From Bacillota bacterium (lineage in GTDB: Bacteria; Bacillota; Clostridia; Lachnospirales; Lachnospiraceae), in contig JAEWAK010000062.1 of the NCBI GenBank assembly GCA_023391695.1, positions 6,947 through 70,946 of the forward strand: 64,000 nt of DNA, in the 5' to 3' direction. Numbering within the stretch: position 1 is the stretch's first letter; every line of letters begins with the position of its first letter. This document shows positions 53,927-62,863 of the stretch, piece after piece. A model generated the notes under the pieces. It searched no databases. It was not told the origin of the DNA and saw only the letters and a list, made by a program, of their open reading frames with translations. The translations under genes were made by a program, and so were the position numbers.

Positions 53927-54934
53927 ATGCATATGGCAGATGCACTGCTTGCACCTGCGGTTGCAGGCACCATGTATGTTGCCTCAGCGGCAGCGGCTAC
54001 ATATTCAGTAAAAAAAGTAAGATTGGAAAATGATATAAAGAAAATCCCGGTCATGGGAGTCATGTCAGCTTTTGTATTCGCAACGCAGATGATAAATTTT
54101 ACCATACCCGGAACAGGTTCCAGCGGACATTTGTGCGGCGGCCTTTTACTTTCCATTTTGTTAGGGCCCTATGCCGGATTTTTGTCCATGATATCGGTAC
54201 TGGTCATCCAATGTCTTTTGTTTGCCGACGGGGGGCTCCTTGCTTTAGGCAGCAATATCTGGAATATGGCCTTTTACGGATGTTTCGTCGGCTATTTATT
54301 GATATACCGTCCTCTGGCAAGAAAAAGCATGAAGACGGGTTTTATTGTACTTGCATCGGTTCTTGGAAGTGTAATAAGCCTTCAGCTTGGCGCTTTCAGT
54401 GTAACCCTGGAGACTTATCTATCCGGTATAACGGCTCTTTCCTTCGGACAGTTTTTTATACTGATGCAGCCCATACATCTGGCTATCGGTACCGTGGAAG
54501 GACTGATTACGGCAGCGGTCGTTATTTTTGTTAAAAATACCCGTCCGGAACTGCTGGAAAACAATACGGCCCAGAACCGTATTGGATTGAAACAGACCCT
54601 CATGATCCTTACCTCCCTTGTGGTATTAATCGGCGGCGGTTTATCCCTGGCGGCATCTTCGAATCCCGACGGACTGGAATGGTCCATACAGAAAATTACG
54701 GGCAATACGGAAATAGAGCCGGAGAATGCGTATACGGACGCGGTTAAGTCGGCGGAGGGAATCCAGGAAAAGACGGCAGTTTTGCCGGACTATGCTTTTA
54801 AGGGCAGTGATTCTATACTGGGTACATCTTTCTCAGGCATCATCGGTTCCATTGTGGTTGCAGCCATATGCACAGGCATTGCCGTACTTTTTAAATTTTT
54901 TAAGAAAAGGGATCATTCAAAGGGAAAGTTATAG
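53927..54934 (+). CDS. ECF-type nickel/cobalt transporter CbiM-CbiN fusion
   Basis: 335 residues. Starts M-H-M-A-D, whose N-terminal amine and His2 bind the metal in CbiM/NikM. Six spans with MINFTIPGTGSSGHLCGGLL, then a PDGLE (CbiN-like) module NPDGLEWSIQK and a last span. S component of an energy-coupling-factor importer. ATG follows GGGAGG. Its CbiQ and CbiO partners are downstream but separated by repeats and a terminator. Confidence 0.93.
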   Translation: MHMADALLAPAVAGTMYVASAAAATYSVKKVRLENDIKKIPVMGVMSAFVFATQMINFTIPGTGSSGHLCGGLLLSILLGPYAGFLSMISVLVIQCLLFADGGLLALGSNIWNMAFYGCFVGYLLIYRPLARKSMKTGFIVLASVLGSVISLQLGAFSVTLETYLSGITALSFGQFFILMQPIHLAIGTVEGLITAAVVIFVKNTRPELLENNTAQNRIGLKQTLMILTSLVVLIGGGLSLAASSNPDGLEWSIQKITGNTEIEPENAYTDAVKSAEGIQEKTAVLPDYAFKGSDSILGTSFSGIIGSIVVAAICTGIAVLFKFFKKRDHSKGKL

Positions 54935-54950
54935 CTCAGTTCGTAAAATT

Positions 54951-55146
54951 ATGGTATAATGTCGACAGACATTATACCGGCGCCGAACGTAGCGAGTGCG
55001 CATCAACGGTACGAAGTGCCGCATACCATGGGAGCCTTGCGGACATGGTATAATGTCGACAGACATTATACCGGCGCCGAACAAAGTGAGTGCGCATCAA
55101 CGCCGCGAGGCGGCGCATACCATGGGAGCCCTGCGGACATGGTATA
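54951..55146 (+). repeat. 94-bp dispersed repeat, two tandem copies
   Basis: Units 54951-55044 and 55045-55138 plus eight bases of a third. Each begins with a GGTATAATGTC-GACA-GACATTATACC palindrome, then GGCGCCGAAC, GTGCGCATCAACG, a variable 15-nt core (GGTACGAAGTGCC in unit 1; GCCGCGAGGCGGC in unit 2, both inverted repeats), CATACCATGGGAGCC and TGCGGACATGG. The cores differ but keep self-complementarity, which hints at conserved RNA or DNA structure. Confidence 0.92.
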
Positions 55147-55189
55147 AAATAGATATACACATATAGAAACAGATATGGTAATATGTGTA

Positions 55190-55234
55190 GGTAGATTCCA
55201 TGAACGGGTATTTGTGGAATCTACCTAATTTTTT
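55190..55234 (+). terminator. Intrinsic terminator inside the ECF operon
   Basis: 11-bp stem GGTAGATTCCA (55190-55200) with 55215-55225 and T-rich tail TAATTTTTT. It separates the CbiM/CbiN fusion from CbiQ. Confidence 0.9.
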
Positions 55235-55378
55235 ACCATGGCGCTGTGTATAATTGTGTGTGTGTTAAACTCGGGTTTTTTGTAACTGGAGCAGAGCGAA
55301 GTCATAGAAAACACCTCGCAGTATCCATAGCTGAACTGTAACTTCTAATAAGTATAATAGGAAAGAAAGTGTGGAAAT

Positions 55379-56179
55379 ATGGGGAAATTAACGAATGCCA
55401 TATACGAAATACATGAGATAGATGAAATGGCAGAAAGGAATACCGGAATCCATGAGGTCCATCCTTTGGTAAAACTGGTTATAACTGCAGTATACATTGT
55501 CTGTGTGGTATCCTTTGATAAATATAACTTTTTTGGACTTCTGCCTTTACTTATTTATCCTTTGCTGCTGTTTAACCTGGCGGAAATCTCCATAAAAAGC
55601 TGTTTTAAAAAGCTGCGGGTGGTATTACCCCTGGTATGCTTTGTCGGCCTGTTTAATCCTTTTTTTGACCATACCCCTCTATATAAAATAGGTAATATGA
55701 TGATTACCGGAGGAGTTATATCCATGGTGACCCTCATGCTGAAAGGGACCTATGCTTTGATGGCTTCTTTTTTATTAATAGCAACCACCGGGATCGAGAG
55801 GATCTGCTATGCCCTGAAACTGTTGCATATACCAAATATCATCGTAACACAGATACTTTTGACCTACCGGTACATAACCCTGCTTTTAAGGGAAGCCAAT
55901 ACCGTATTCCAGGCTTATACCTTACGTGCTCCCAGAGAAAAAGGTGTCAGGTACAAAATCTGGGGCTCCTTAATCGGGCAGCTTTTATTCCGCAGTATTG
56001 ACCGTGCGGGAAACCTTTATGACAGTATGCTGCTTCGCGGTTTTAAGGGAGAGTTTTATTATGCCCGTACTCAGAGAAGTTCAGGATTTGATTTTATGTA
56101 TTTGTTTCTGTGGCTGTTAATTATAATTGCACTACGGCTGATCAACCTTGCGGTTTATCTGAAAGCGTTCTGGCAATAA
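55379..56179 (+). CDS. cbiQ: ECF transporter transmembrane subunit CbiQ
   Basis: 266 residues, five to six spans, with the coupling motifs ANTVFQAYTLRAPR and DSMLLRGFKGE typical of CbiQ/EcfT. Joins the S component to the ATPase. ATG after GAAAGAAAGTGTGG, a modest site. Confidence 0.92.
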   Translation: MGKLTNAIYEIHEIDEMAERNTGIHEVHPLVKLVITAVYIVCVVSFDKYNFFGLLPLLIYPLLLFNLAEISIKSCFKKLRVVLPLVCFVGLFNPFFDHTPLYKIGNMMITGGVISMVTLMLKGTYALMASFLLIATTGIERICYALKLLHIPNIIVTQILLTYRYITLLLREANTVFQAYTLRAPREKGVRYKIWGSLIGQLLFRSIDRAGNLYDSMLLRGFKGEFYYARTQRSSGFDFMYLFLWLLIIIALRLINLAVYLKAFWQ

Positions 56180-56279
56180 TTGAGAACAAAGATGCCTGCG
56201 CCGGCTGGCCGGAAATCCTGCCGGATATCTGAGGCATCGGAATCGTTACGTATTTATATAGAAAAAGGAATGAAGAAAA

Positions 56280-57071
56280 ATGACACAACATTTAATAGAA
56301 TGCAAAAATATATCGTTTTCTTACGAAAAGCTTTCTAACGAAAAGTTTTCTGTCGAAAACGGAAAAGAAGTATTAAGGGATGTCTCTTTTAAGACGGTAC
56401 AGAAAGAAGCCATAGGAATAATCGGGGCAAACGGAGCGGGCAAATCCACCCTTCTTCGGATTCTGGTAGGCCTGGAACTGAATTTTACCGGGGAGGTTTT
56501 TGTTGACCAGATACCGGTGACGAAAAAATTCCTTCCGGAAATACGCAGTAAAATAGGCTATTTGTTTCAGGATTCGGATAACCAGCTGTTTACCCAGACC
56601 GTTTACAATGATGTGGCTTTCGGACCGAGAAATTACGGTTTAAAGGAACCGGAAGTAGAAAAGAGGGTAATGACGGCCCTTGAAACAATAGGAATTACGC
56701 ACTTAAGGGACAAACAGATCTATAAAATGTCCGGGGGAGAGAAAAAAATGGCCTCCATAGCAACCATACTTGCCATGGAACCGGAGATTATACTGCTGGA
56801 TGAGCCTACCATTGCACTTGACCCGAAAAACCGGCGGACACTGATTCATACCTTAAACCGCCTGGATTATATTAAAATCATAGCTTCCCATGACCTGGAT
56901 ATGATACTGGAGACCTGTGACCGGGTAATCTTATTGGCCGAGGGCAGAATAATCAGAGAAGGTGCCACGGAGTTAATACTCAGGGATAAGGAATTGTTAG
57001 AAGCCTACAGCCTGGAACTTCCTCTCTGTCTTCGGGGCTACCAGAGAAGAACAAGGAATTACTATGTATAG
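56280..57071 (+). CDS. cbiO: ECF transporter ATPase CbiO
   Basis: 263 residues. Walker A GANGAGKST (about 50-58), Q-loop FQDSDNQLFTQTV (ECF-type), signature MSGGEKKM, Walker B LLDEPTIALD, H-loop SHD. Powers nickel/cobalt import. ATG with AAAAGGAATG upstream. Confidence 0.92.
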   Translation: MTQHLIECKNISFSYEKLSNEKFSVENGKEVLRDVSFKTVQKEAIGIIGANGAGKSTLLRILVGLELNFTGEVFVDQIPVTKKFLPEIRSKIGYLFQDSDNQLFTQTVYNDVAFGPRNYGLKEPEVEKRVMTALETIGITHLRDKQIYKMSGGEKKMASIATILAMEPEIILLDEPTIALDPKNRRTLIHTLNRLDYIKIIASHDLDMILETCDRVILLAEGRIIREGATELILRDKELLEAYSLELPLCLRGYQRRTRNYYV

Positions 57072-57157
57072 AAATAAAGCATATAACAAGGTATGATAAG
57101 GGAAAACCAATGCGTGAAGCAGATAACTGAATAATGAGGACCTTGTGAAATAGTCAA

Positions 57158-57214
57158 AAGGAGCTGCTGCATAAATATTTTTATCAGATTTTTATCAATT
57201 TGCGGCAGCTCCTT
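57158..57214. terminator. Hairpin between convergent genes
   Basis: 13-bp stem with one G-U pair, 57158-57170 (AAGGAGCTGCTGC) and 57202-57214. Followed by CTCTGTTAT and preceded by AAAA, so likely a bidirectional terminator for cbiO and the collagen-like gene. Confidence 0.7.
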
Positions 57215-57280
57215 CTCTGTTATCTAAACATAATTAAAAAATCTATATGCATTTAGATGCAGGAATAGTTCCTATAATAA

Positions 57281-58753
57281 TTATTCAATTGTGAGTCCTC
57301 CACTTGCATAACCTGTAACAGTGTTTATCAGTGAAAGGCCGTCTGCAGTCGCAGAAAGTACCAATAATAGTCGGGTTTCCGCCGTTACCGGGATTGACAA
57401 ACCGGTAGTAATACCACTACTGATTGAACCTAGAGCTATTACACCTGTGAGAGGCGGAGCCAAAGTTACGACAGCGCCCGGGATTGGAGTAAAGGTATTG
57501 TCAGGTGTAGTGGAACTATATAGCTGTGCTGTGATAGTTATTGTAGTACCCGCTAACGCCAGAGCAACCGTGTTGCTGAAGTACGCTGCAATGGAGGTGA
57601 TAGTACCGTCACGAGGAACTGAAAAAGCAAAGTTAATAAGTGGCCCTAACACAGTTCCTGTAAGATCTATGGCTCCGCCGACAAGACTGATACCTGTTGC
57701 AGAGCTTCCGAAACCAAGCAGACTTGTGGTACCAACTAAACCACCTGCAATGGTAGTCATAATAGCTGGCCCCCCGGATGCAAAGGGTATAATAGCTCCA
57801 GCACCGGCCGGTCCGGTCGGTCCAGTATCACCGGTAGGTCCGGTTATTCCGGCCGGTCCGGTCGGTCCAGTATCACCGGTAGGTCCGGTTATTCCGGCCG
57901 GTCCAGTAGGTCCAGTATCACCGGTAGGTCCGGTTATTCCGGCCGGTCCAGTAGGTCCAGTAGGTCCAGTATCGCCGGTAGGTCCGGTTATTCCAGCCGG
58001 CCCAGTAGGTCCAGTATCACCGGTCGGTCCCGTCGGTCCGGTTCCTGCCTCTCCTGCTGGCCCAGTAGGTCCAGTATCGCCGGTCGGTCCGGTCGGTCCG
58101 GTTCCTGCCGGCCCTGCTGGTCCGGTCGGTCCCGTTGGTCCTATAAGTCCTGCAGCGCCAGCCGGTCCCGTAGGTCCGATCATTCCCGCAGGACCTATAG
58201 GTCCCGTAGGTCCAGTTGGCCCGGTTGGGCCTGTTGCTCCAATATCATCTCCATAATAGATAACCAACAAAGGTGAAAATGGAATAGCTGCATCATCGCT
58301 TGCAAATCTCACCACGGTCAATCCGTCAGTGTTTATCAAGGCAAGGCCATAATTAGGAAAAATTCCATTTATCCACTGATTTACAACATCGGTGAGATCA
58401 ATAGTAACAAATTGCTGGATATCGCAGGGATCAATGTTTATAATTTTACCGGTGGTCACAGAAAGCGGACTGGTATTGTAAGTAACAGTTTGTGTATCAA
58501 AAGGGGATATTACTCTGTATACCTCTACCGGGCTGGGTGTAATACCTGTTTTATCTTCTACATAAAGTATGAGAGTCGCGGCAGTGACAGATGCTACAGG
58601 TAATATGGGCAGGGCAAATCTGAGATAACTTACCGTTGTCTGATACAATGGATCCGTTCCTACTAACAAAAGAGGGCTGGATGAAAAATTAGTAGTAGGG
58701 AAATTGCTGGATACAAAGGTGGCACCTATAGGTGTCAGGTTTAACGATGGCAT
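57281..58753 (-). CDS. DNRLRE-collagen-exosporium surface protein
   Basis: 490 residues without signal peptide. Residues 1-165: DNRLRE-type beta domain (SYLRFALPILPVASVTAATL). Residues 172-319: collagen-like Gly-X-Y repeats, mostly GPTGPTGPA, including four GITGPTGDTGPTGPA 15-mers. Residues about 321-490: a BclA/BclB-like exosporium C-terminal domain (IPFASGGPAIMTTIAGGLVG, TSLLGFGSSATG, ATADGLSLINTVTGYASGG). Such Thr-rich collagen-like glycoproteins coat spores, so the organism very likely sporulates. ATG after GGAAAGGAATGA. Confidence 0.9.
   Translation of the reverse strand: MPSLNLTPIGATFVSSNFPTTNFSSSPLLLVGTDPLYQTTVSYLRFALPILPVASVTAATLILYVEDKTGITPSPVEVYRVISPFDTQTVTYNTSPLSVTTGKIINIDPCDIQQFVTIDLTDVVNQWINGIFPNYGLALINTDGLTVVRFASDDAAIPFSPLLVIYYGDDIGATGPTGPTGPTGPIGPAGMIGPTGPAGAAGLIGPTGPTGPAGPAGTGPTGPTGDTGPTGPAGEAGTGPTGPTGDTGPTGPAGITGPTGDTGPTGPTGPAGITGPTGDTGPTGPAGITGPTGDTGPTGPAGITGPTGDTGPTGPAGAGAIIPFASGGPAIMTTIAGGLVGTTSLLGFGSSATGISLVGGAIDLTGTVLGPLINFAFSVPRDGTITSIAAYFSNTVALALAGTTITITAQLYSSTTPDNTFTPIPGAVVTLAPPLTGVIALGSISSGITTGLSIPVTAETRLLLVLSATADGLSLINTVTGYASGGLTIE
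57803..57995 (-). repeat. 45-bp coding repeats in the collagen region
   Basis: Four near-identical 45-bp units encoding GITGPTGDTGPTGPA, with one unit longer by three codons. Prone to copy-number change. Confidence 0.85.
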
Positions 58754-58982
58754 TTAAAATCATTCCTTTCCTTACTTTTTATAAAAAGCAATTTTCATTA
58801 CAATGTCATTATATGTCACTTTATGTATCCTGCCACTGTTGTTTATAAGGAATTATTCCCTATGTAATTTTCTATGTATGCTTCTTCAAACTATAACCTC
58901 ATAGATTGGTTGCATCCTTTGCTATATGAATCGCTTATTCACCTTTTCAGGGCTGTCCGGATCAGAATTATGTCCGGCATCC

Positions 58983-60305
58983 TCAATCATATGAAGTCTC
59001 GGACATCATTTTTTCCACATCCGATTCCTTTAATTTATAAAAGAATAGAATAATGAGAAACATAAGGACATAGCCGATTACCGGGAAAATGGTAAACATT
59101 TTAAAGATACCCTTAAGGGCTTTCTCCGACTGAACCATATTGGCTTTATATCCGTAGAAGGCCAGTAAAAAGCTGCTGGTCGCACCGGATATGGCGCCGG
59201 TTAATTTGGCTGTAAAGGTCTGGGCGGAAAAAGTAATCCCCTCCAGCCGGTGCCCGGACTTGTAAGCACCGTATTCCACACAGTCTACGGTAAACATTCC
59301 CGTTAATATAATGGGAACGCTGTAGCCGATGCCCCTTATGCCTGTTAAAATAAGAACAACTGCTAAATTAGGATAACCGATAAAATAAGATAAAACGCTG
59401 GTAACGATAAATAAGGCAACACTGGTAAGAAGAATACGTTTTTTCCCAAACCGCTTTACCAGACCCGGCAGCAGGAAAGGAATAACCAGACTTGGCAGCA
59501 TGGCAGCCAGAGTAACTACGGAAATCAGGCTTTCTTTGCCCAGATTATATTTCACGAAGTAGTTCAGGGAAGGCATCAGGGTATTGGTTATACTGCAAAC
59601 AATTAAGGCAGCGTTAAATATTAATATGTATTTATTGGAAAATAAAAAAGAAAATAAGTCTTTGATAGAAGGAGTGGATACGGATTGCTCCTTCACCCGT
59701 TCATAGGTTTTAAATTTAACCGGCAGCATGGTAAGCATTCCAACAAAGCACAGGAATATAACACCGGGAGTCCAGCCCATTTTCTGTACCACCGGTATGG
59801 TGGCAGCGGAAGCTAACAGGGTTCCTGTAAAAGCCATGATTCTTCCGGCGGAGATAATCTTGACCCGTTCATTTACATCCTTTGTCATAACCGTGGAAAG
59901 GGCATAAATCGGCACGTCGCTCATAGTATATAACATATCCCAGAGGATATAAGTAAGGTAAGCGTAAAGAATCTTGGTGGACATGGAGCCGTCGATCTGG
60001 ATAAATACCAGAGCCGTGGAGATCGGCATACTGAATATACCGATATTGACCCAGGGTTTAAACTTGCCGCCTTTTAGCTTTGCTTTATCAACCAGTACCC
60101 CCATAATAGGGTCATTCACCGCATCCCAGATACGGGCAATAAAGAACAGGGTTCCGACCGCTACTGAGGTGATGCCAAGGACATCTGTATAATAAAGCAT
60201 CAAAAATTGGCTTATCAGGGTATAAAAGATATTCTGTCCGAGAAAATATCCGGCATAAGAATAACGCTCACTCCCGGTAACTTGTTCTGAAACAGGTTTC
60301 CTCAT
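58983..60305 (-). CDS. GPH family sugar:cation symporter
   Basis: 440 residues, about 12 spans, MelB-like major facilitator. Signature FIARIWDAVNDPIMGVLVDKAK near residue 45 and the cytoplasmic YGAYKSGHRLEGITFS loop are GPH hallmarks (glycoside, pentoside, hexuronide transport). Divergent from the LacI/GH4/kinase operon, and likely supplies its sugar. But GH4 acts on phosphorylated glycosides, which a symporter does not make; the kinase at 62864 may do so. Confidence 0.92.
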   Translation of the reverse strand: MRKPVSEQVTGSERYSYAGYFLGQNIFYTLISQFLMLYYTDVLGITSVAVGTLFFIARIWDAVNDPIMGVLVDKAKLKGGKFKPWVNIGIFSMPISTALVFIQIDGSMSTKILYAYLTYILWDMLYTMSDVPIYALSTVMTKDVNERVKIISAGRIMAFTGTLLASAATIPVVQKMGWTPGVIFLCFVGMLTMLPVKFKTYERVKEQSVSTPSIKDLFSFLFSNKYILIFNAALIVCSITNTLMPSLNYFVKYNLGKESLISVVTLAAMLPSLVIPFLLPGLVKRFGKKRILLTSVALFIVTSVLSYFIGYPNLAVVLILTGIRGIGYSVPIILTGMFTVDCVEYGAYKSGHRLEGITFSAQTFTAKLTGAISGATSSFLLAFYGYKANMVQSEKALKGIFKMFTIFPVIGYVLMFLIILFFYKLKESDVEKMMSETSYD

Positions 60306-60448
60306 AAAATCCTCCTTATTAAGTTAATGTGAAAAAGTTAATGCGCATATACTTTTATGCAAATCGAATTTATATAAACACATATTAAACGATTATTTTA
60401 ATATAATCAAGTGGTTTCTGGAAAAATTTATCACCAATTAAACGTAAC

Positions 60449-60507
60449 TTGACAAGAATATGCGCCAGGGTGTATGATATTTTTAATAATAATTATATAC
60501 GTATATA
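60449..60507 (+). promoter_or_regulatory. LacI-controlled promoter with palindromic operator
   Basis: TTGACA 60449-60454, 18-bp spacer, TATGAT 60473-60478. The perfect 14-bp palindrome TATATACGTATATA (60494-60507) lies in the leader before the LacI start at 60523. Confidence 0.7.
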
Positions 60508-60522
60508 TTTTAGGAGGATTCC

Positions 60523-61512
60523 ATGAAAGTTACCATAGAAGATGTCGTAAAGAAATCCGGATTATCCTATGTAACAGTTTCCAGAGTAATCAGCAATGCG
60601 CCGAATGTCCGTGAATCCAACCGCAAAAAAGTCCTGGAAGCCATAGAAGAATTAGGTTATGTCCCCAGTGCTGCGGCCAGGACTCTGGCGACGGGCAAAA
60701 CCAATGTGGTTGCCATGTTTGTTTCCGATATAGGCGATTATTTCTTTGGAAGTATCGTTAAAGAAGTAAATGACCAGCTATTAAGAAAAGGATATCTTTT
60801 AGCCATATCCGTCTGTGACGGCAAAGATGATGAGATTGATACGGCCTTTTTAAACCAAAACCGCGTAGACGGAGTAATCCTGCTGGTTGCCAATAAAGAA
60901 AAGTACTTTATAGATATATTAAAAAACCGGAAAGTACCCTTTGTGGTGGTGGACAATCAGACTATTAATACGGATATCACTTCCGTACTGGCGGATAATG
61001 TGACCGGAGGTTACCTGGCAGTGAAGCATTTACTGGAGCTTGGACATACCGAAATCGGGTTAATTGGTGCTGCACCTTACGGATTATCCACTTTAGAGAG
61101 GCAGATGGGAGCAATCAAAGCGCTGACGGAAGTATCTTTACAGCCGGCAGGCATGGAATACGGAGAATACGACCAGATGACGGGATACAATACCATTATG
61201 AAATGGCATAAGGAAGGAAAACTGCCCTCTGCGGTATTTGCTTTTGACGACCATATTGCTTTGGGTGTGGTAAATGCAGTCAAGGACCTGGGCTGCAGAG
61301 TTCCGGATGATTTGTCCGTATGCGGCTATGACGACAGTCCCCTTGCCAATCATTATACACCAAAGATAACTTCAGTAAGGCAGCCTGCCGAGGAAATGGC
61401 CCAGAATGCGGTAAACCAGCTGCTTTCCCAGATCAGCCACCAGGATACGGGGTCTTATGCCATGAAACTGGCCCCTAAATTGGCCGTCAAGGAATCAACC
61501 ATGAGAAAATAA
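60523..61512 (+). CDS. LacI family regulator
   Basis: 329 residues with TAGGAGG ribosome site. HTH: VTIEDVVKKSGLSYVTVSRV (2-21), hinge AARTLATGKTNVVAMFVSD, then the sensor fold. Probably controls the GH4 and kinase genes that follow and the divergent GPH symporter. Confidence 0.93.
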   Translation: MKVTIEDVVKKSGLSYVTVSRVISNAPNVRESNRKKVLEAIEELGYVPSAAARTLATGKTNVVAMFVSDIGDYFFGSIVKEVNDQLLRKGYLLAISVCDGKDDEIDTAFLNQNRVDGVILLVANKEKYFIDILKNRKVPFVVVDNQTINTDITSVLADNVTGGYLAVKHLLELGHTEIGLIGAAPYGLSTLERQMGAIKALTEVSLQPAGMEYGEYDQMTGYNTIMKWHKEGKLPSAVFAFDDHIALGVVNAVKDLGCRVPDDLSVCGYDDSPLANHYTPKITSVRQPAEEMAQNAVNQLLSQISHQDTGSYAMKLAPKLAVKESTMRK

Positions 61513-61541
61513 ACGATGATAAAAAAGGAGAGGAGAACATT

Positions 61542-62825
61542 ATGTCAAATATCAAAATAGCTATAATAGGAGCAGGAAGCACTTATACCCCGGAACTGAT
61601 CGAAGGTGTTATTATGAGGAAAGATTCTCTTCCGGTATCGGAAATTGCACTTATGGACATTAATACGGAAAAGCTTCAAATCGTAGGCGGACTCTGTAAA
61701 CGAATGATAGAAAAGGCAGGCCTTAAAGCTAACGTTATTTTAACAGAAAACCTGGAAGAGGCCTTAAAAGGTGCGGGTTTCGTCCTGGCACAGATTCGTG
61801 TGGGACAGTTAGCCTGCAGGGTGCTGGATGAAAAGATTCCGTTAAAATACGGTCTGATCGGACAGGAAACCACCGGTATCGGAGGATTTTTCAAAGCCCT
61901 TCGTACCATCCCGGCTTTACTGAATATAACAAAACACATGGAACGTATTTGTCCGGATGCCTGGCTCATCAATTTTTCCAACCCTTCCGGAATTTTGGCT
62001 CAGGCACTTCAGAATTATACCAAAATTAAAACTATCGGATTGTGTAATGTACCTATTAATATGATTTCCGGAGTTGAACAGGCTTTAGGTGAAAAAGAGC
62101 TGGACATTGAATATGTGGGCCTTAACCACTTGAGTTTCATTACCGGTGTAAAAAAAGGTGATAAAGATCTGTTAAGTGAAGCCCTGGAACAGGGAACCGG
62201 CGGACAGGGTATGAAAAATATCCCCTTACAGGGCTTTAGCAGCGAGTTGATCCGTACCATCGGCGCCATACCATCATCTTATCTGGAATACTTCTATTTT
62301 AAAGATGATAAATTGAAACACTTAATGGAGGAAGAAAAGTGCCGCGGTGAAGTCTGCATGGAAATTGAGGAGAGACTGCTGGCACTGTACAGGGACGAGA
62401 ATCTGTCCATAAAACCGAAGGAACTGGAAAGCCGCGGCGGTGCGCGTTATTCCGAGGCAGCTATTTCACTGGTGGATGCTATTTATAATGATAAAAAGGA
62501 AGTTCATGTGGTTAATACCTTAAACCGCGGAGCATTAGAATTTATGGCAGATGATGATTCCGTAGAAATCTCAGCCGTTATCGGGAAAAACGGTGTAACC
62601 CCTGTTCCCATCCGCGGTTTTAGAAATCATCATGTAATAGAACTGATGCAGACTGTAAAAGCTTATGAACGTCATACTGTGCAGGCAGCCATTAACGGAG
62701 AGGAAGACGAAGCCATCAAGGCATTACTGATCCATCCTCTGGTTGGTGATTACAATAAGGCAACCGCCTGCTTTAAAAAAATGAAGGAAGCCCACAAAGC
62801 TTATCTTTTGCAATTTAAAAAATAA
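61542..62825 (+). CDS. GH4 6-phospho-beta-glucosidase-type enzyme
   Basis: 427 residues. NAD loop GAGSTYTP (10-17), metal ligands C168 (GLCNVP) and H196 (GLNHLS), and GQETTGIGGF (108-117), which places it with LicH/CelF-type 6-phospho-beta-glycosidases and apart from the alpha-type GH4 at 47171. Uses NAD+ and a divalent metal in the cytoplasm. ATG after AGGAGAGGAG. Partners: GPH symporter and BadF-type kinase. Confidence 0.9.
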   Translation: MSNIKIAIIGAGSTYTPELIEGVIMRKDSLPVSEIALMDINTEKLQIVGGLCKRMIEKAGLKANVILTENLEEALKGAGFVLAQIRVGQLACRVLDEKIPLKYGLIGQETTGIGGFFKALRTIPALLNITKHMERICPDAWLINFSNPSGILAQALQNYTKIKTIGLCNVPINMISGVEQALGEKELDIEYVGLNHLSFITGVKKGDKDLLSEALEQGTGGQGMKNIPLQGFSSELIRTIGAIPSSYLEYFYFKDDKLKHLMEEEKCRGEVCMEIEERLLALYRDENLSIKPKELESRGGARYSEAAISLVDAIYNDKKEVHVVNTLNRGALEFMADDDSVEISAVIGKNGVTPVPIRGFRNHHVIELMQTVKAYERHTVQAAINGEEDEAIKALLIHPLVGDYNKATACFKKMKEAHKAYLLQFKK

Positions 62826-62863
62826 AGAAAAGCAGAATACAAAAACGAAAAAGGAGAAACCCC

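Noticed and set aside
54951..55146. CRISPR array
   Set aside because: Tandem units are 94 bp with most of the length conserved; no alternating short repeat/unique spacer pattern and no cas genes in the window.
54959..55160. Short frames over the 94-bp repeat pair
   Set aside because: Same repeat family; no ribosome site and no conservation between unit copies as protein.
57321..58256. 311-codon Pro-Val-Gly-rich frame opposite the collagen-like gene
   Set aside because: Antisense mirror of the Gly-X-Y repeats; GC-rich repeat on one strand forces an open frame on the other.
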